64,000 bases of DNA from Devosia sp. (GTDB taxonomy: Bacteria; Pseudomonadota; Alphaproteobacteria; Rhizobiales; Devosiaceae): contig NZ_JANQAH010000009.1 in the NCBI RefSeq assembly GCF_024707125.1, forward strand, positions 496,001 to 560,000, in the 5' to 3' direction. The notes beneath the pieces are model-generated. The model saw only the letters and a list, made by a program, of their open reading frames with translations. It was not told the DNA's origin and searched no databases. Shown in pieces: positions 45,493-53,849 of this stretch (position 1 is the stretch's first letter; every line of letters starts with the position of its first letter). Position numbers and translations under genes: made by a program.

Positions 45493-45791
45493 GCGACGAG
45501 ACGACGCCGAAACTGGCCGTAACAATCACCTATTGCACGCAGTGCAACTGGATGCTGCGTTCGGCCTGGATGGCGCAGGAACTGCTGTCCACCTTTTCAA
45601 TCGAACTGCAATCGGTGACGCTGGTGCCGGGCACCGGCGGCATTTTCGAGATCCATTTTGGCGATGAGCTGGTCTGGGAGCGCAAGCGCGATGGCGGCTT
45701 TCCCGATAGCCGGGTGCTCAAGCAAATGGTGCGCGACCGGATCGATCCCGAGCGCAGCCTTGGCCATATCGATAGCGTTGCAAGCAAATAA
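45489..45791 (+). CDS. SelT/SelW/SelH family redox protein (Cys form)
   Basis: A 100-residue thioredoxin-like protein with a CxxC at Cys16-Cys19 (TYCTQCNWMLRSAWM), the VTLVPGTGGIFEIHF strand pair and the RDGGFPDSRVLKQMVRDRI helix, all typical of the Rdx family. Selenocysteine of eukaryotic SelW is replaced by Cys. Start overlaps the previous stop, implying translational coupling with the cNMP sensor and functional linkage to the upstream GPx. Confidence 0.9.
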   Translation: MSDETTPKLAVTITYCTQCNWMLRSAWMAQELLSTFSIELQSVTLVPGTGGIFEIHFGDELVWERKRDGGFPDSRVLKQMVRDRIDPERSLGHIDSVASK

Positions 45792-45854
45792 GTCTTTCCA
45801 AATGCCCGGTTTTCGCTAGTCTTTCCTTGTCTTAACCAAGGGAGGCCCGGCGTC

Positions 45855-46223
45855 ATGGCTCACAAGTTCAAGATCACTGCGGCTGCAAACGAGCAGTTCA
45901 AGTTTGCCTTCGTCTACAATGCCGAGACGATTTTCTGGTCGGAAAACTACAAGCAGAAGGCATCGGCCAAATCGGCGGTCGAGTCGCTGAAAAAGAATGC
46001 GCCTGAGGCGGCCACGGTCGATCTCTCCAAGGGTGAGGACGGCAAGGGCTATCGCTTCGAGATCGTCGAATCCAAGGATGGCCAGCACTTCGTGCGCTTC
46101 GTTGCTTCCAACAACGAAACCATGGCGCGCACCGAGACCTACAAGCAGAAATCAAGCGCGACCAACGCCATCGAATCGCTGAAAAAGAATGGTCCGGGCG
46201 CCGAGGTTGTCGACGAGGCCTAA
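45855..46223 (+). CDS. YegP family protein (two DUF1508 repeats)
   Basis: A 122-residue protein made of two near-identical 50-residue repeats: FKFAFVYNAETIFWSENYKQ and FVRFVASNNETMARTETYKQ, each followed by K.S....VESLKKN or NAIESLKKN. DUF1508 proteins are small RNA/DNA- or stress-related factors of unknown function. GGGAGG at 8 nt precedes the ATG. A family C repeat pair follows after 40 bases. Confidence 0.9.
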   Translation: MAHKFKITAAANEQFKFAFVYNAETIFWSENYKQKASAKSAVESLKKNAPEAATVDLSKGEDGKGYRFEIVESKDGQHFVRFVASNNETMARTETYKQKSSATNAIESLKKNGPGAEVVDEA

Positions 46224-46263
46224 GGGCTCGGCTGCCGACACCAACCGGCCTTTCCGGCACAAA

Positions 46264-46338
46264 CCGCGTCTTCCCCGCGAAAGCGGGGATTTTCTGCGCG
46301 AACAGGGATTTCCGCTTTCGCGGGAATGACGTCGTGGT
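46264..46338. repeat. Dispersed double-hairpin repeat, family C, copy 4 (inverted pair)
   Basis: GCGTCTTCCCCGC-GAAA-GCGGGG and, inverted, CCGC-TTTC-GCGGGAATGACGTC. The same two-arm design as copy 5 at 61864-61938; arms are 40 bases apart. Confidence 0.85.
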
Positions 46339-46445
46339 TGTTTGCCGTGCACCAGTCTTTTCGGAACTAAAATTGGCAGGGGCGCCTCGCCCCTTGCTGC
46401 AAACCGCAATATTGTCTGGCGATCAGAACGTTTGGGGACGCAACG

Positions 46446-47237
46446 ATGTCTAGAACCTCCTCCTTTCTTGCTTTGGCCGCCGCGGCCTTGATCAGCCTGC
46501 CCGCCTCGGCACAGGACCTGCCAGATCTGGCTGGTCGCACCATCCATGCGGTGACGGAAAACGCCTATTACCCGCTCAATTTCGCCGATCCCAAGACCGG
46601 GGAAGGCATTGGGCTCGAATATGACGTGATCAACGAGATCGCCAAGCGCCTCAACGCCAAGGTCGAATGGGACCTCGTCGCCTGGGACGTGATGATTGAA
46701 TCCGTCCGCACCGGCCAGTTCGATGTCGGCGCCGATGGCATCACCATCACTGCAGAGCGCGATGAGCAGATCGACTTCACCAAACCCTTCATCACGGTGG
46801 AGCAGTATTTTCTGGTCCGCGCCGACGAAGAGCGCATCACCAGCAAGGAAAGCTTTGCAGAGAACGCTGACCTGCTGTTCGGCGCCCAGGCTGGTACCTC
46901 GTCCTTCTACACGGCTATTTATGACGTGCTCGACGGCGATGAAGCCAACCCGCGGGTGAAAGTCTTCGATAGCTTTGGTGCCGCCGTTCAGGCCGTTAAG
47001 GCCGGCGACGTGGATGCGGTGATTGCCGACCAGGCGGCCTCGGCCGGCTATATCGGCGCCGATCCCGGTGCCTTCAAGCAGGTGGGTGAAGCGATCAAGG
47101 CCGACCCGCTCGGGCTGATCCTGACCCCGGGCTCAGATCTAGTAGAACCCTTCAATGCCGCGCTCGACCAGCTCGAGGCCGAAGGCTGGCTCGATGAGCG
47201 GATCAACTATTGGTTCTTTGAATATACGGGTGAGTAA
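46446..47237 (+). CDS. Polar amino acid ABC transporter substrate-binding protein
   Basis: A 263-residue periplasmic protein with a signal peptide (MSRTSSFLALAAAALISLPASAQ) and the SBP_bac_3 fold: IHAVTENAYYPLNFADPKTG, LEYDVINEIAKRLNAKVEWDL, GADGITITAERDEQIDF and the C-terminal AEGWLDERINYWFFEY. It probably binds a polar or basic amino acid. The permease lies 178 bases downstream, separated by a family A repeat. No ATPase gene is near. Confidence 0.9.
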   Translation: MSRTSSFLALAAAALISLPASAQDLPDLAGRTIHAVTENAYYPLNFADPKTGEGIGLEYDVINEIAKRLNAKVEWDLVAWDVMIESVRTGQFDVGADGITITAERDEQIDFTKPFITVEQYFLVRADEERITSKESFAENADLLFGAQAGTSSFYTAIYDVLDGDEANPRVKVFDSFGAAVQAVKAGDVDAVIADQAASAGYIGADPGAFKQVGEAIKADPLGLILTPGSDLVEPFNAALDQLEAEGWLDERINYWFFEYTGE

Positions 47238-47250
47238 GCCTTTGGCTTTT

Positions 47251-47381
47251 GGCGATTGCCAACACCCCCACCCGTCCTCCCCCATCAAGGGGGAGGTGAA
47301 GGAACGGTGGTTTTGGCTGGATCGTACCACCAACTCGATATGGCACCTCCCCCTTGATGGGGGAGGTTGGGAGGGGGTGAC
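47251..47381. repeat. Dispersed palindromic repeat, family A, copy 2
   Basis: GATTGCC-AACACCCCCACCC at one end and GGGAGGGGGTG at the other, with the internal CATCAAGGGGGAGGT / ACCTCCCCCTTGATG arms of copy 1. It splits the substrate-binding protein gene from its permease. Confidence 0.85.
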
Positions 47382-47414
47382 GACAAACTCGTTGCTTTCG
47401 GCTATCTCCCCCAC

Positions 47415-48233
47415 ATGACCACCCGCCCGCGCCGTCCCTCCATTCTTGCCCGTATGCCGTGGTGGCTGCTCGCTGTCGGGCTGCTGTTTGTGCTCGGCTT
47501 TTGGGCCATCACGGCTGACGAAACCTATGCCGATATCTTTCAAAAGCTCTCTGGCGGGGTGCTGACGACGCTGTGGGTGACGCTTGTCGCCTTTGGCCTG
47601 GCGACAATTTTGGGTCTGCTCATCGCCCTCGCCCGCACCTCGAACGTCCGCGTGCTGCGGGAAATCGCGACCTTTTACGTCGAAATCATCCGCGGCATCC
47701 CGATCCTGGTTTTTCTGTTCTACATCGCCTTTGTCGGCGCGCCGGCGCTGGTTTCCGCCTTCAATTGGGTGGTTGGCCCGCTCATCCAACTGGGCTGGAT
47801 GGAACCGGCGACAGTGCGCGGCTTCGATTTCGTCTGGCGCGCGATCCTGGCGCTGACCATCTGCTACTCCGCCTTCATCGCCGAAATTTTTCGCGCCGGC
47901 ATCGAGGCCGTGGGGCGCGGTCAAGTGGAAGCGGCGCGGTCGCTTGGGCTATCGCGCTTCCAGTGCTTTCGCCTCGTCATCATGCCCCAGGCCCTGCGCA
48001 CCATCCTGCCCCCGCTCGGCAATGATTTCGTCTCGATGGTGAAGGACTCGGCCCTGGTGTCAGCGCTCGGGGTGCAGGACATTACCCAGCTTGGGAAATT
48101 GCATGCTTCGTCGAGCTTCCAGTTTTTCGAGACCTATAATGTCGTGGCCTTCCTCTATCTCACCATGACGATTTCGCTCTCGCTCTTGGTGCGATGGCTC
48201 GAAATGTTCATGGCGCGAAGAGATCGCGGTTAA
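47415..48233 (+). CDS. Amino acid ABC transporter permease
   Basis: A 272-residue membrane protein with five to six helices. The HisM/GlnP-type N-terminal helix leads into GGVLTTLWVTLVAFGLATIL, then FYVEIIRGIPILVFLFYIAF. The EAA motif is EAARSLGLSRFQCFRLVIMPQ, ending QALRTILPPLGNDFVSMVKD. The start at 47415 follows the repeat directly. With one permease and a binding protein but no ATP-binding subunit, it must use an ATPase encoded elsewhere, or the system lost it. Confidence 0.9.
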   Translation: MTTRPRRPSILARMPWWLLAVGLLFVLGFWAITADETYADIFQKLSGGVLTTLWVTLVAFGLATILGLLIALARTSNVRVLREIATFYVEIIRGIPILVFLFYIAFVGAPALVSAFNWVVGPLIQLGWMEPATVRGFDFVWRAILALTICYSAFIAEIFRAGIEAVGRGQVEAARSLGLSRFQCFRLVIMPQALRTILPPLGNDFVSMVKDSALVSALGVQDITQLGKLHASSSFQFFETYNVVAFLYLTMTISLSLLVRWLEMFMARRDRG

Positions 48234-48249
48234 GCTACGCCCCCATTCT

Positions 48250-48329
48250 GTCGTCACTACCGGACTTGTCCCGGTAGTCCCCAGCGGAGGAGAGATGGAT
48301 TGCCGGGACGAGCCCGGCAATGAGGATGG
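48250..48329. repeat. Dispersed double-hairpin repeat, family B, copy 3
   Basis: GTCGTCACTACCGGACTTGT and inverted GCCGGGACGAGCCCGGC; two hairpins as in copies 1 and 2. The central segment CCCCAGCGGA is identical to copy 2. Confidence 0.85.
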
Positions 48330-48394
48330 AGGGGAGGTCACTTGCGGCAGCTCTTCACACCAACCATGTTGTAAAAACATCGCTGGAGGACCCA

Positions 48395-48916
48395 ATGCAC
48401 AAATTTGCCCGCCTTGCCGTTTTCGGAGCCGCCGTTCTCGCCCTTGCCGCCTGCGGCAATCGCAGTGAGGTGGGCAATGTCGGGGTCGACTGGACCGGCA
48501 ATGATATTTCCATCGAAGCGGTGGCCGACCCCGATGTGCAGGGTGTGGTGTGCCACCTGGCCTTCTTCAATCGCTCCTTCATTGACCGCATCAGCCAGGG
48601 CAATTGGTTCGAGGACCCATCCTATTCTGCACTCGATTGCTCGGCTGTCGGCCCGATCACTGTGGGCGACATTCCGAAGAGCGGCAGCGAGGAAATCTTC
48701 AAGGAAGCGCGCTCGCTGATCTGGAAGTCGCTGCGCGTCACCCGCATTTACGATCAGGCGAATAATTCGCTGATCTATCTGGCGCATGCGCGCGAAATCC
48801 AGCAGGGCTCGGGCAAGATGAGCCTGTCGGTCGTGCCGCTCAACGGGCTCGACGTGACCTGGAAGAATGGCGCGCCCGCCGCTGGTGCCGTGTCCGGCTC
48901 GGTCATGGTGCAATAG
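48395..48916 (+). CDS. CreA family lipoprotein
   Basis: A 173-residue CreA homologue: VGVDWTGNDISIEAVADPDV, HLAFFNRSFIDRISQGNWFED, CSAVGPI, ARSLIWKSLRVTRIYD and LSVVPL are conserved. CreA is periplasmic; here the leader ends in a lipobox-like LAAC (residues about 18-21), so it could be lipid-anchored. GGAGGA at 4 nt before the ATG. The function of CreA is unknown. Confidence 0.88.
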   Translation: MHKFARLAVFGAAVLALAACGNRSEVGNVGVDWTGNDISIEAVADPDVQGVVCHLAFFNRSFIDRISQGNWFEDPSYSALDCSAVGPITVGDIPKSGSEEIFKEARSLIWKSLRVTRIYDQANNSLIYLAHAREIQQGSGKMSLSVVPLNGLDVTWKNGAPAAGAVSGSVMVQ

Positions 48917-49075
48917 GCCATTCCGGCCTCTGCCCTCACCAGGCAAAGGCTTGCCGGTCTTGGCTAAAACAAGGCAAAAGCGTTCCGCTCGCAGCCGCTT
49001 CAAACGGCGGCATGCGGCACGATATTCTCTTTTCAGACATTAAGCGCCGCCCGCTGGCGGCAAGGGAAGACAAAC

Positions 49076-49711
49076 ATGGCGATCCTGATCGGCGATACCG
49101 CCCCTGATTTCACCCTCGAATCCACCGAAGGCACCATTCACTTCCACGACTTCATTGAAGGGTCTTGGGCAGTGCTGTTCAGCCACCCCAAGAACTTCAC
49201 CCCGGTCTGCACCACCGAACTCGGCTATACCGCCAAGCTGAAACCCGAATTCGAAAAGCGCGGCGTGAAGGTTCTGGGTCTTTCCGTCGACAAGCTCGAA
49301 GACCATGGCGGCTGGGCCAAGGATATCGAAGAGACGCAGGGCGCTGCGCTCAACTTCCCGCTGCTGGCCGATACCGAAGGCAAGGTGGCGCGTCTTTACG
49401 ACATGATTCACCCCAATGCCGACAATACCCTGACCGTCCGTTCCGTCTTCGTTGTCGGCCCGGACAAGAAGGTAAAGCTCAAGATCGAATATCCCGCTTC
49501 GACCGGCCGCAATTTTGATGAAGTGCTGCGCGTGATCGACAGCCTGCAACTGACCGCCAAGCACCAGGTGGCAACGCCCGTGAACTGGAAGAGCGGCGAG
49601 GACGTGATCATCGTTCCTGCCGTTTCCAATGAAGCGGCCAAGGCCAAGTATCCCGAGGGCTGGAAGGAACTGAAGCCCTATCTCCGCATTGTGCCTCAGC
49701 CGCGTGGCTGA
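49076..49711 (+). CDS. Peroxiredoxin (1-Cys, Prx6 family)
   Basis: A 211-residue peroxiredoxin with peroxidatic Cys45 in SHPKNFTPVCTTELGYTAKL and a C-terminal arm (ATPVNWKSGEDVIIVPAVS, KAKYPEGWKELKPYLR) characteristic of the Prx6/AhpC-TSA 1-Cys group. No resolving Cys is evident. It reduces hydroperoxides using external thiols. An intrinsic terminator follows at 49743. Confidence 0.93.
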   Translation: MAILIGDTAPDFTLESTEGTIHFHDFIEGSWAVLFSHPKNFTPVCTTELGYTAKLKPEFEKRGVKVLGLSVDKLEDHGGWAKDIEETQGAALNFPLLADTEGKVARLYDMIHPNADNTLTVRSVFVVGPDKKVKLKIEYPASTGRNFDEVLRVIDSLQLTAKHQVATPVNWKSGEDVIIVPAVSNEAAKAKYPEGWKELKPYLRIVPQPRG

Positions 49712-49742
49712 GCCACAGGCATCTGTCTTCTCCCTGACTGAC

Positions 49743-49777
49743 TGGGCGGTGGATCACTCCATCGCCCATTTTCTTTG
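49743..49777 (+). terminator. Terminator of the peroxiredoxin gene
   Basis: An 11-bp stem TGGGCGGTGGA / TCCATCGCCCA (one G-T pair) with a TCAC loop, then TTTTCTTT. Confidence 0.85.
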
Positions 49778-50161
49778 CCGCAATTGCCCTTTTGCCTGCC
49801 CAAATCGGGCCATAGTCATTGTTCGCATTTTATGAAAAGGCCGGAATTCTCGTAATTCACAGGCTTGACCGCCCGAAATCCGGGCTTTTCTGTCACTTCC
49901 TTGGAACCGTTGCCTCATGGCCACAGTGCACAACGTGGTTTCCTGATTCTTACCAATCGGGGCGTGGGGCCTGCCGAATCGGCTTTTCTTGAGATTCAGT
50001 TTCTAAGAATCGATCAAGTCCACCTGAATGGTTAATGAATGACTGCCGCCAAACCTGCGGCAATGAGGCAACACAGCACAATCTCGCGCGATTCCGCCCT
50101 TAATCGTGCCGCGCCTCATCTTTAGTCAAAGCTCATCGACAACTTCAGTGAGCATAGACCA
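49778..50161. other. Gene-free stretch between peroxiredoxin and RlpA genes
   Basis: About 385 bases with no ORF support. A weak GCCCG-AAATC-CGGGC hairpin with a TTTTC tail lies at 49871-49889. Locally AT-richer than the flanks; presumably contains the promoter of the RlpA-like gene, but no clear hexamers were identified. Confidence 0.4.
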
Positions 50162-50515
50162 TTGATCAGAAGAGCCGTTCTCGTCGCCGCAGCGGCGGCC
50201 GCCCTCGCACTAACTTCGACGGCAGCCTACGCCCAATGTGGTGGCGCTTCCTGGTATGGCCCCGGCTTTAACGGCAAGCGGGCAGCATCGGGAGAAATCT
50301 TCAACGAAAACGCCATGACGGCGGCGCATCGTTCTCTCCCCTTCGGCACCAAGGTTCAGGTCACCGACCAGAACTCGGGCAAGTCGATTGAAGTGGTCAT
50401 CAATGATCGCGGGCCCTTCCACGGCAAGCGCATCATCGACCTTTCGAAAGCCGCGGCCAACGCCCTCGGCTTCCGCAATCGCGGTGTGACCTCGGTCTGC
50501 CTCGAATCCATGTGA
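50162..50515 (+). CDS. RlpA-like secreted double-psi beta-barrel protein
   Basis: A 117-residue protein with a signal peptide (RRAVLVAAAAAALALTSTAAYA) and a DPBB domain: CGGASWYGPGFNGKRAASGE, LPFGTKVQVTDQNSG, VVINDRGPFHGKRIIDLS, the signature of RlpA/expansin-type septal lytic transglycosylases. The SPOR domain of full-length RlpA is missing. Conserved Asp of NDRGPF is present. The start is TTG at 50162. Two Cys flank the domain. Confidence 0.88.
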   Translation: MIRRAVLVAAAAAALALTSTAAYAQCGGASWYGPGFNGKRAASGEIFNENAMTAAHRSLPFGTKVQVTDQNSGKSIEVVINDRGPFHGKRIIDLSKAAANALGFRNRGVTSVCLESM

Positions 50516-50540
50516 TCCCTTTTTGATCATGCGTCAGTGA

Positions 50541-50572
50541 AAAGGCCGCCCCGTAGGGCGGCCTTTCGTTAT
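50541..50572. terminator. Bidirectional terminator between RlpA-like and aldo-keto reductase genes
   Basis: Perfect 11-bp stem AAAGGCCGCCC / GGGCGGCCTTT with a CGTA loop. It follows the RlpA-like stop on + and the AKR stop on -. Confidence 0.85.
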
Positions 50573-51567
50573 CTGAGGCCCAAAACCTCGATGGCGGCGA
50601 GCCGTTCGGGATCAAGTGGCCCCCGCCTTTCCGCTTCAAGCGCCATACGCAGTTCTTCCCGGTTCTTCACGCCCAGCACGAGCGTATCGACGCCTTCGAT
50701 GCCAAGCGCATAGCGATGGGCCACGAGCGCCGGGTCTTCGCCCCAGCGGGCACAAAGCTCCCGGAAGGATTGGGCGCGGGCAAAATCCTCCCGGTCGGGG
50801 CCGTGGGTGTCGGGCCGGTCGAAGCTGCTTGTAAGAGCCCCTGCCTGCACGGCCCGCACGCCCATGACGCCGACTCCGGCCGCCTGTGCTGCCGCGATCA
50901 CATCGCGCGGACGCGGGGCGAGGCCGGTGCCATTCATCGCGCCGGGACTATCGAGCAGATTGGCAATGGCTTGCACGGCCGCCGGGAGGGGGCCCGAGAA
51001 CAGGGCATCGATGGTCGCGGCGGCGTGGTTGATACCGGTAATGCCCCAATCGCCGATGAGGCCTTCCTGCACGAGGCGCGCAAAGGCCGGGCGCACCGCA
51101 TTGCGATAGAGCGTGAGACTGGTCGAACGCTCGTTCTTGGGTGGTTCGCCGGGCGGATAGTCATAATCGTCCGGGCGTATCTCGCTATGGAGCAGCATCA
51201 TGTCCACGCGTTCGAGCCGCATGGCGGCAAGGCTCTTTTGGAGAGAAGTTTTGAGGCGGGGATAGACATCTTCCTCGGGAACGGTGCCGAGGCTGTATTT
51301 GGTTGTCACCCGCACCCCCTTGGGCAATTTCCCCTCGAAGGCGCGGCCGATCATGGCTTCACAGATGAGATAGCCGGGCGCCGCATCGAGGAGCGAGATA
51401 CCGCCATCGACGGCGGCGCGGAGCGTGGCGACGGCCTCGTCCTCCGAGGTCGGGCCCCAGACCTGGCCGATGCCGCCACCGCCAAGGGTAAGCCGGCTGA
51501 CGGGACCAAAGCGGCCGAGGCGATTGGTGGTCATGGTTGTTTCGGCAAGCGTATCGGCATCAAACAT
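50569..51567 (-). CDS. Aldo/keto reductase
   Basis: A 332-residue AKR: RLTLGGGGIGQVWGP at the start, GISLLDAAPGY (catalytic Asp with the Tyr position), the Lys region GVRVTTKYSLG, the His segment VDMMLLHSEIR and the C-terminal cofactor block VDTLVLGVKNREELRMAL. The start at 51567 has AAGGAA at 7 nt; MTTNRLGRF at residue 12 is an alternative. It and the second AKR are 15 bases apart on the minus strand. Substrate unknown. Confidence 0.88.
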   Translation of the reverse strand: MFDADTLAETTMTTNRLGRFGPVSRLTLGGGGIGQVWGPTSEDEAVATLRAAVDGGISLLDAAPGYLICEAMIGRAFEGKLPKGVRVTTKYSLGTVPEEDVYPRLKTSLQKSLAAMRLERVDMMLLHSEIRPDDYDYPPGEPPKNERSTSLTLYRNAVRPAFARLVQEGLIGDWGITGINHAAATIDALFSGPLPAAVQAIANLLDSPGAMNGTGLAPRPRDVIAAAQAAGVGVMGVRAVQAGALTSSFDRPDTHGPDREDFARAQSFRELCARWGEDPALVAHRYALGIEGVDTLVLGVKNREELRMALEAERRGPLDPERLAAIEVLGLR

Positions 51568-51582
51568 GTTCGATTTCCTTGT

Positions 51583-52554
51583 TCAGAATGCCCGAAATCT
51601 CGGCCATGACGGTGGCGGGCAGGGGGCCTTTTCCAGGGCGCCGAGATTGTCGCGGACCTGTGCCTCGGTCTTGAAGCCGGGGATGGGGATGGTGTGGGGC
51701 GAGCGGGCAAGGTTCCAGCCGAGCGCGCCCTGCGCCACGGTGCGGCCGCCTGATGTCAGGAGGTCGCGTAGGGCGTCCACCTTGGCGAGGGTTTCCGGCT
51801 TTGGCCTTCCATCGGCGAAGAACCGCACCCAGGAGTGACCCGCCGCCCGCACATCGTCCTTGGCAAGGCGCGAAGTGGCGGAAAACTTGCCGCTCAGCAT
51901 GCCCATGGCGAGGGGCGAACGATTGAGGCTCGCAAGTTCAGCCTCGGCGCAGAGAGCCAGCATGTCCGGCCCGTCGCAGAGTACGCTCAATTCCTGCTGC
52001 ACGGCGGCAAAATGCGGATATTTCAGCATGCGCCGGGCGGCAGCGGCATTGTCGGTGCTCCAGCCCCAGGCGCGGATGCGGCCTTTTTCGACAAGGCCTT
52101 CCAAAGCCTCGCCGGCCCGGTCGGCGACGTCGTCGCTGAGATCGCCGACATGGATCTGGTAGAGGTCGATGCAGTCTGTGCCCAGGCGCTTCAGCGATTT
52201 GGCCGAGGCCCAGTCGATATAGCTCGGCGAGACATCGGTCGCGACCAGCGCCTTGCCCCTCTCGTCATAGGTGTAGCCAAATTTGGTGGCGATAAAGGTC
52301 TCGTCACGGCGACCTTTGAGGGCGCTGCCCAAAATGGCCTCGCTGTGGCCGGTGCCATAGGCATCGGCCGTGTCGAAGAGGCTGGCACCGAGGTCGAGGG
52401 CAAGCTCGATGGCGCGCACCGATTGCGCGTCATCGACCTGGCCCCAGCCGTCATTGCGCCCGTCGAGGGTAAAATGCCCGCCAATGGCCCAGCAGCCCAT
52501 GCCGATGGCGCCGACCTTTGGGCCATAGGGCCCGAGTTTGCGTTTTTGCATCAT
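51583..52554 (-). CDS. Aldo/keto reductase
   Basis: A 323-residue AKR with KVGAIGMGCWAIGGHF, ASLFDTADAYGTGHSEAIL (Asp and Tyr of the tetrad), TFIATKFGYTYDERG (Lys), DCIDLYQIHVGD (His) and a C-terminal TIPIPGFKTEAQVRDNL. The pair of AKRs and an upstream DUF1127 gene make a small operon opposite a LysR regulator. The start at 52554 has AAGGAG at 6 nt, located inside the end of DUF1127. Confidence 0.9.
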   Translation of the reverse strand: MMQKRKLGPYGPKVGAIGMGCWAIGGHFTLDGRNDGWGQVDDAQSVRAIELALDLGASLFDTADAYGTGHSEAILGSALKGRRDETFIATKFGYTYDERGKALVATDVSPSYIDWASAKSLKRLGTDCIDLYQIHVGDLSDDVADRAGEALEGLVEKGRIRAWGWSTDNAAAARRMLKYPHFAAVQQELSVLCDGPDMLALCAEAELASLNRSPLAMGMLSGKFSATSRLAKDDVRAAGHSWVRFFADGRPKPETLAKVDALRDLLTSGGRTVAQGALGWNLARSPHTIPIPGFKTEAQVRDNLGALEKAPCPPPSWPRFRAF

Positions 52555-52555
52555 G

Positions 52556-52714
52556 TCATTCTCCTTCGCAGGTCCGGGTGGAAATGAAGTCGGCAATGCC
52601 GCTGCGCTTGGTGCCGATATCGGTCAGCAGGCGATCGTCGAGCATGGACAGCTTGCGGCGGGTGACGTTGCGCAGGTGCCAGCGGCGCAGACGGCTTGTG
52701 ATGGGTTCGAACAT
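52556..52714 (-). CDS. DUF1127 domain-containing small protein
   Basis: A 52-residue protein: FEPITSRLRRWHLRNVTRRK and the DUF1127 signature LDDRLLTDIGTKRSGI. These small Arg-rich proteins occur in many alphaproteobacteria; some are involved in phosphate, RNA or stress control. The start at 52714 has GGAG at 8 nt; the extension to 52744 lacks one. Its stop is one base from the AKR start, so the AKR Shine-Dalgarno lies inside the gene. Confidence 0.85.
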   Translation of the reverse strand: MFEPITSRLRRWHLRNVTRRKLSMLDDRLLTDIGTKRSGIADFISTRTCEGE

Positions 52715-52896
52715 GATTTCGTCTCCTCGGATTTTTGCGTGCAAACACCCGGCGCCGGATTGGGATCAGGCGTTTCAAAACTGGTGCTTTCTGCAAAGGC
52801 TGGGACCGCTCTCGGCGACCCGGTGAGGAGATAATTGCGCTTTTGTATGCCGTTACGCTACAGTCGAGACTGCAAGGCGCTTTTCAGGAATGAAAA

Positions 52897-53769
52897 ATGG
52901 ATTTCTCCTGGGACGATCTCCGGCTGTTTTTGGATGTGGCGCGGCTCGGCGGGTTGAGCGCGGCGACGGAAACGACGGGCCTTTCGGCGGCGACCCTCGG
53001 CCGGCGCGTGACGGCGCTGGAGCGACAGGTGGGCGAGCCGCTCTTCGTGCGCAGCCAGACCGGCTATCGGCTAACGCCCTCGGGCGAAGAACTGCTGCTA
53101 CGCGCCGAAGAGGTTGAGGGGGCCATGCTGTCCCTAAAACGCTGGAAGGATGGTGCCATCGGCGAGCGCGTGGTCCGCGTTTCGGCCGGGCCCTGGACCT
53201 CGGCTTTCCTCGCGAAAAATATCGGAAAAATCTGGACGGCGGGCGACCGCTTCGCGCTCGAACTGGTGACCGCCAACCACAAGGTCGATATCGGCCGGCG
53301 CAATGCCGATATCGGCATCCGCAACCAGCGGCCGACCGAGCAGTGGCTCGCAGGGCGCTTGGTGGGCAAGGTTGCCTATGGGCTCTATGCGCGACCGGAA
53401 CTTATTAGTGGCGTCGCGGCTGGTTACTTCGTTGGTGTCGCTGGCGACGGCAGCCAGACCCATTCGGCCCGCTGGCTGCATGCCCGGCATGGCGATCGGA
53501 TCGCGACGCGCGGCAATGACGCCATGAGCGTGCTGGAACTGGTGGCAGCAGGCGCTGGCATGTCGGTCTTTCCCTGCTTTGTCGGCGATAGCGATCCACG
53601 CGTCGATCGCATGGCGGGCACCATTCCCGAACTCGAGACCGACCAATGGCTCGTCTGTCACCACGAAGAGCGCCACACCCCGGCCGTGCGCGCCGTCACC
53701 GAGCGCATCGCCGCGCTGATGCACGAGAACGGACCGCTGTTTCGCGGGGAAAAGCCGATCTACGGGTAG
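52897..53769 (+). CDS. LysR family transcriptional regulator
   Basis: A 290-residue LysR protein: FSWDDLRLFLDVARLGGLSA, with TTGLSAATLGRRVTALERQVGE and LFVRSQTGYRLTPSGEEL, and an effector domain of a shortened type. Its divergence from the DUF1127-AKR-AKR cluster (182-base gap) makes that its likely target. A weak hairpin AGGCCC-CTATTA-GGGCCT at 53787-53804 follows. Confidence 0.88.
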   Translation: MDFSWDDLRLFLDVARLGGLSAATETTGLSAATLGRRVTALERQVGEPLFVRSQTGYRLTPSGEELLLRAEEVEGAMLSLKRWKDGAIGERVVRVSAGPWTSAFLAKNIGKIWTAGDRFALELVTANHKVDIGRRNADIGIRNQRPTEQWLAGRLVGKVAYGLYARPELISGVAAGYFVGVAGDGSQTHSARWLHARHGDRIATRGNDAMSVLELVAAGAGMSVFPCFVGDSDPRVDRMAGTIPELETDQWLVCHHEERHTPAVRAVTERIAALMHENGPLFRGEKPIYG

Positions 53770-53849
53770 TTCCGGAAGATTTCGTTAGGCCCCTATTAGG
53801 GCCTTGGGCTTAGCATTCGCTCCGGGAATGCAGCAGGGACAGCGGTGCT

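Noticed and set aside
49871..49889. Terminator-like hairpin upstream of the RlpA-like gene
   Set aside because: Only a 5-bp stem and over 150 bases from the peroxiredoxin stop; a stronger terminator at 49743 already serves that gene.
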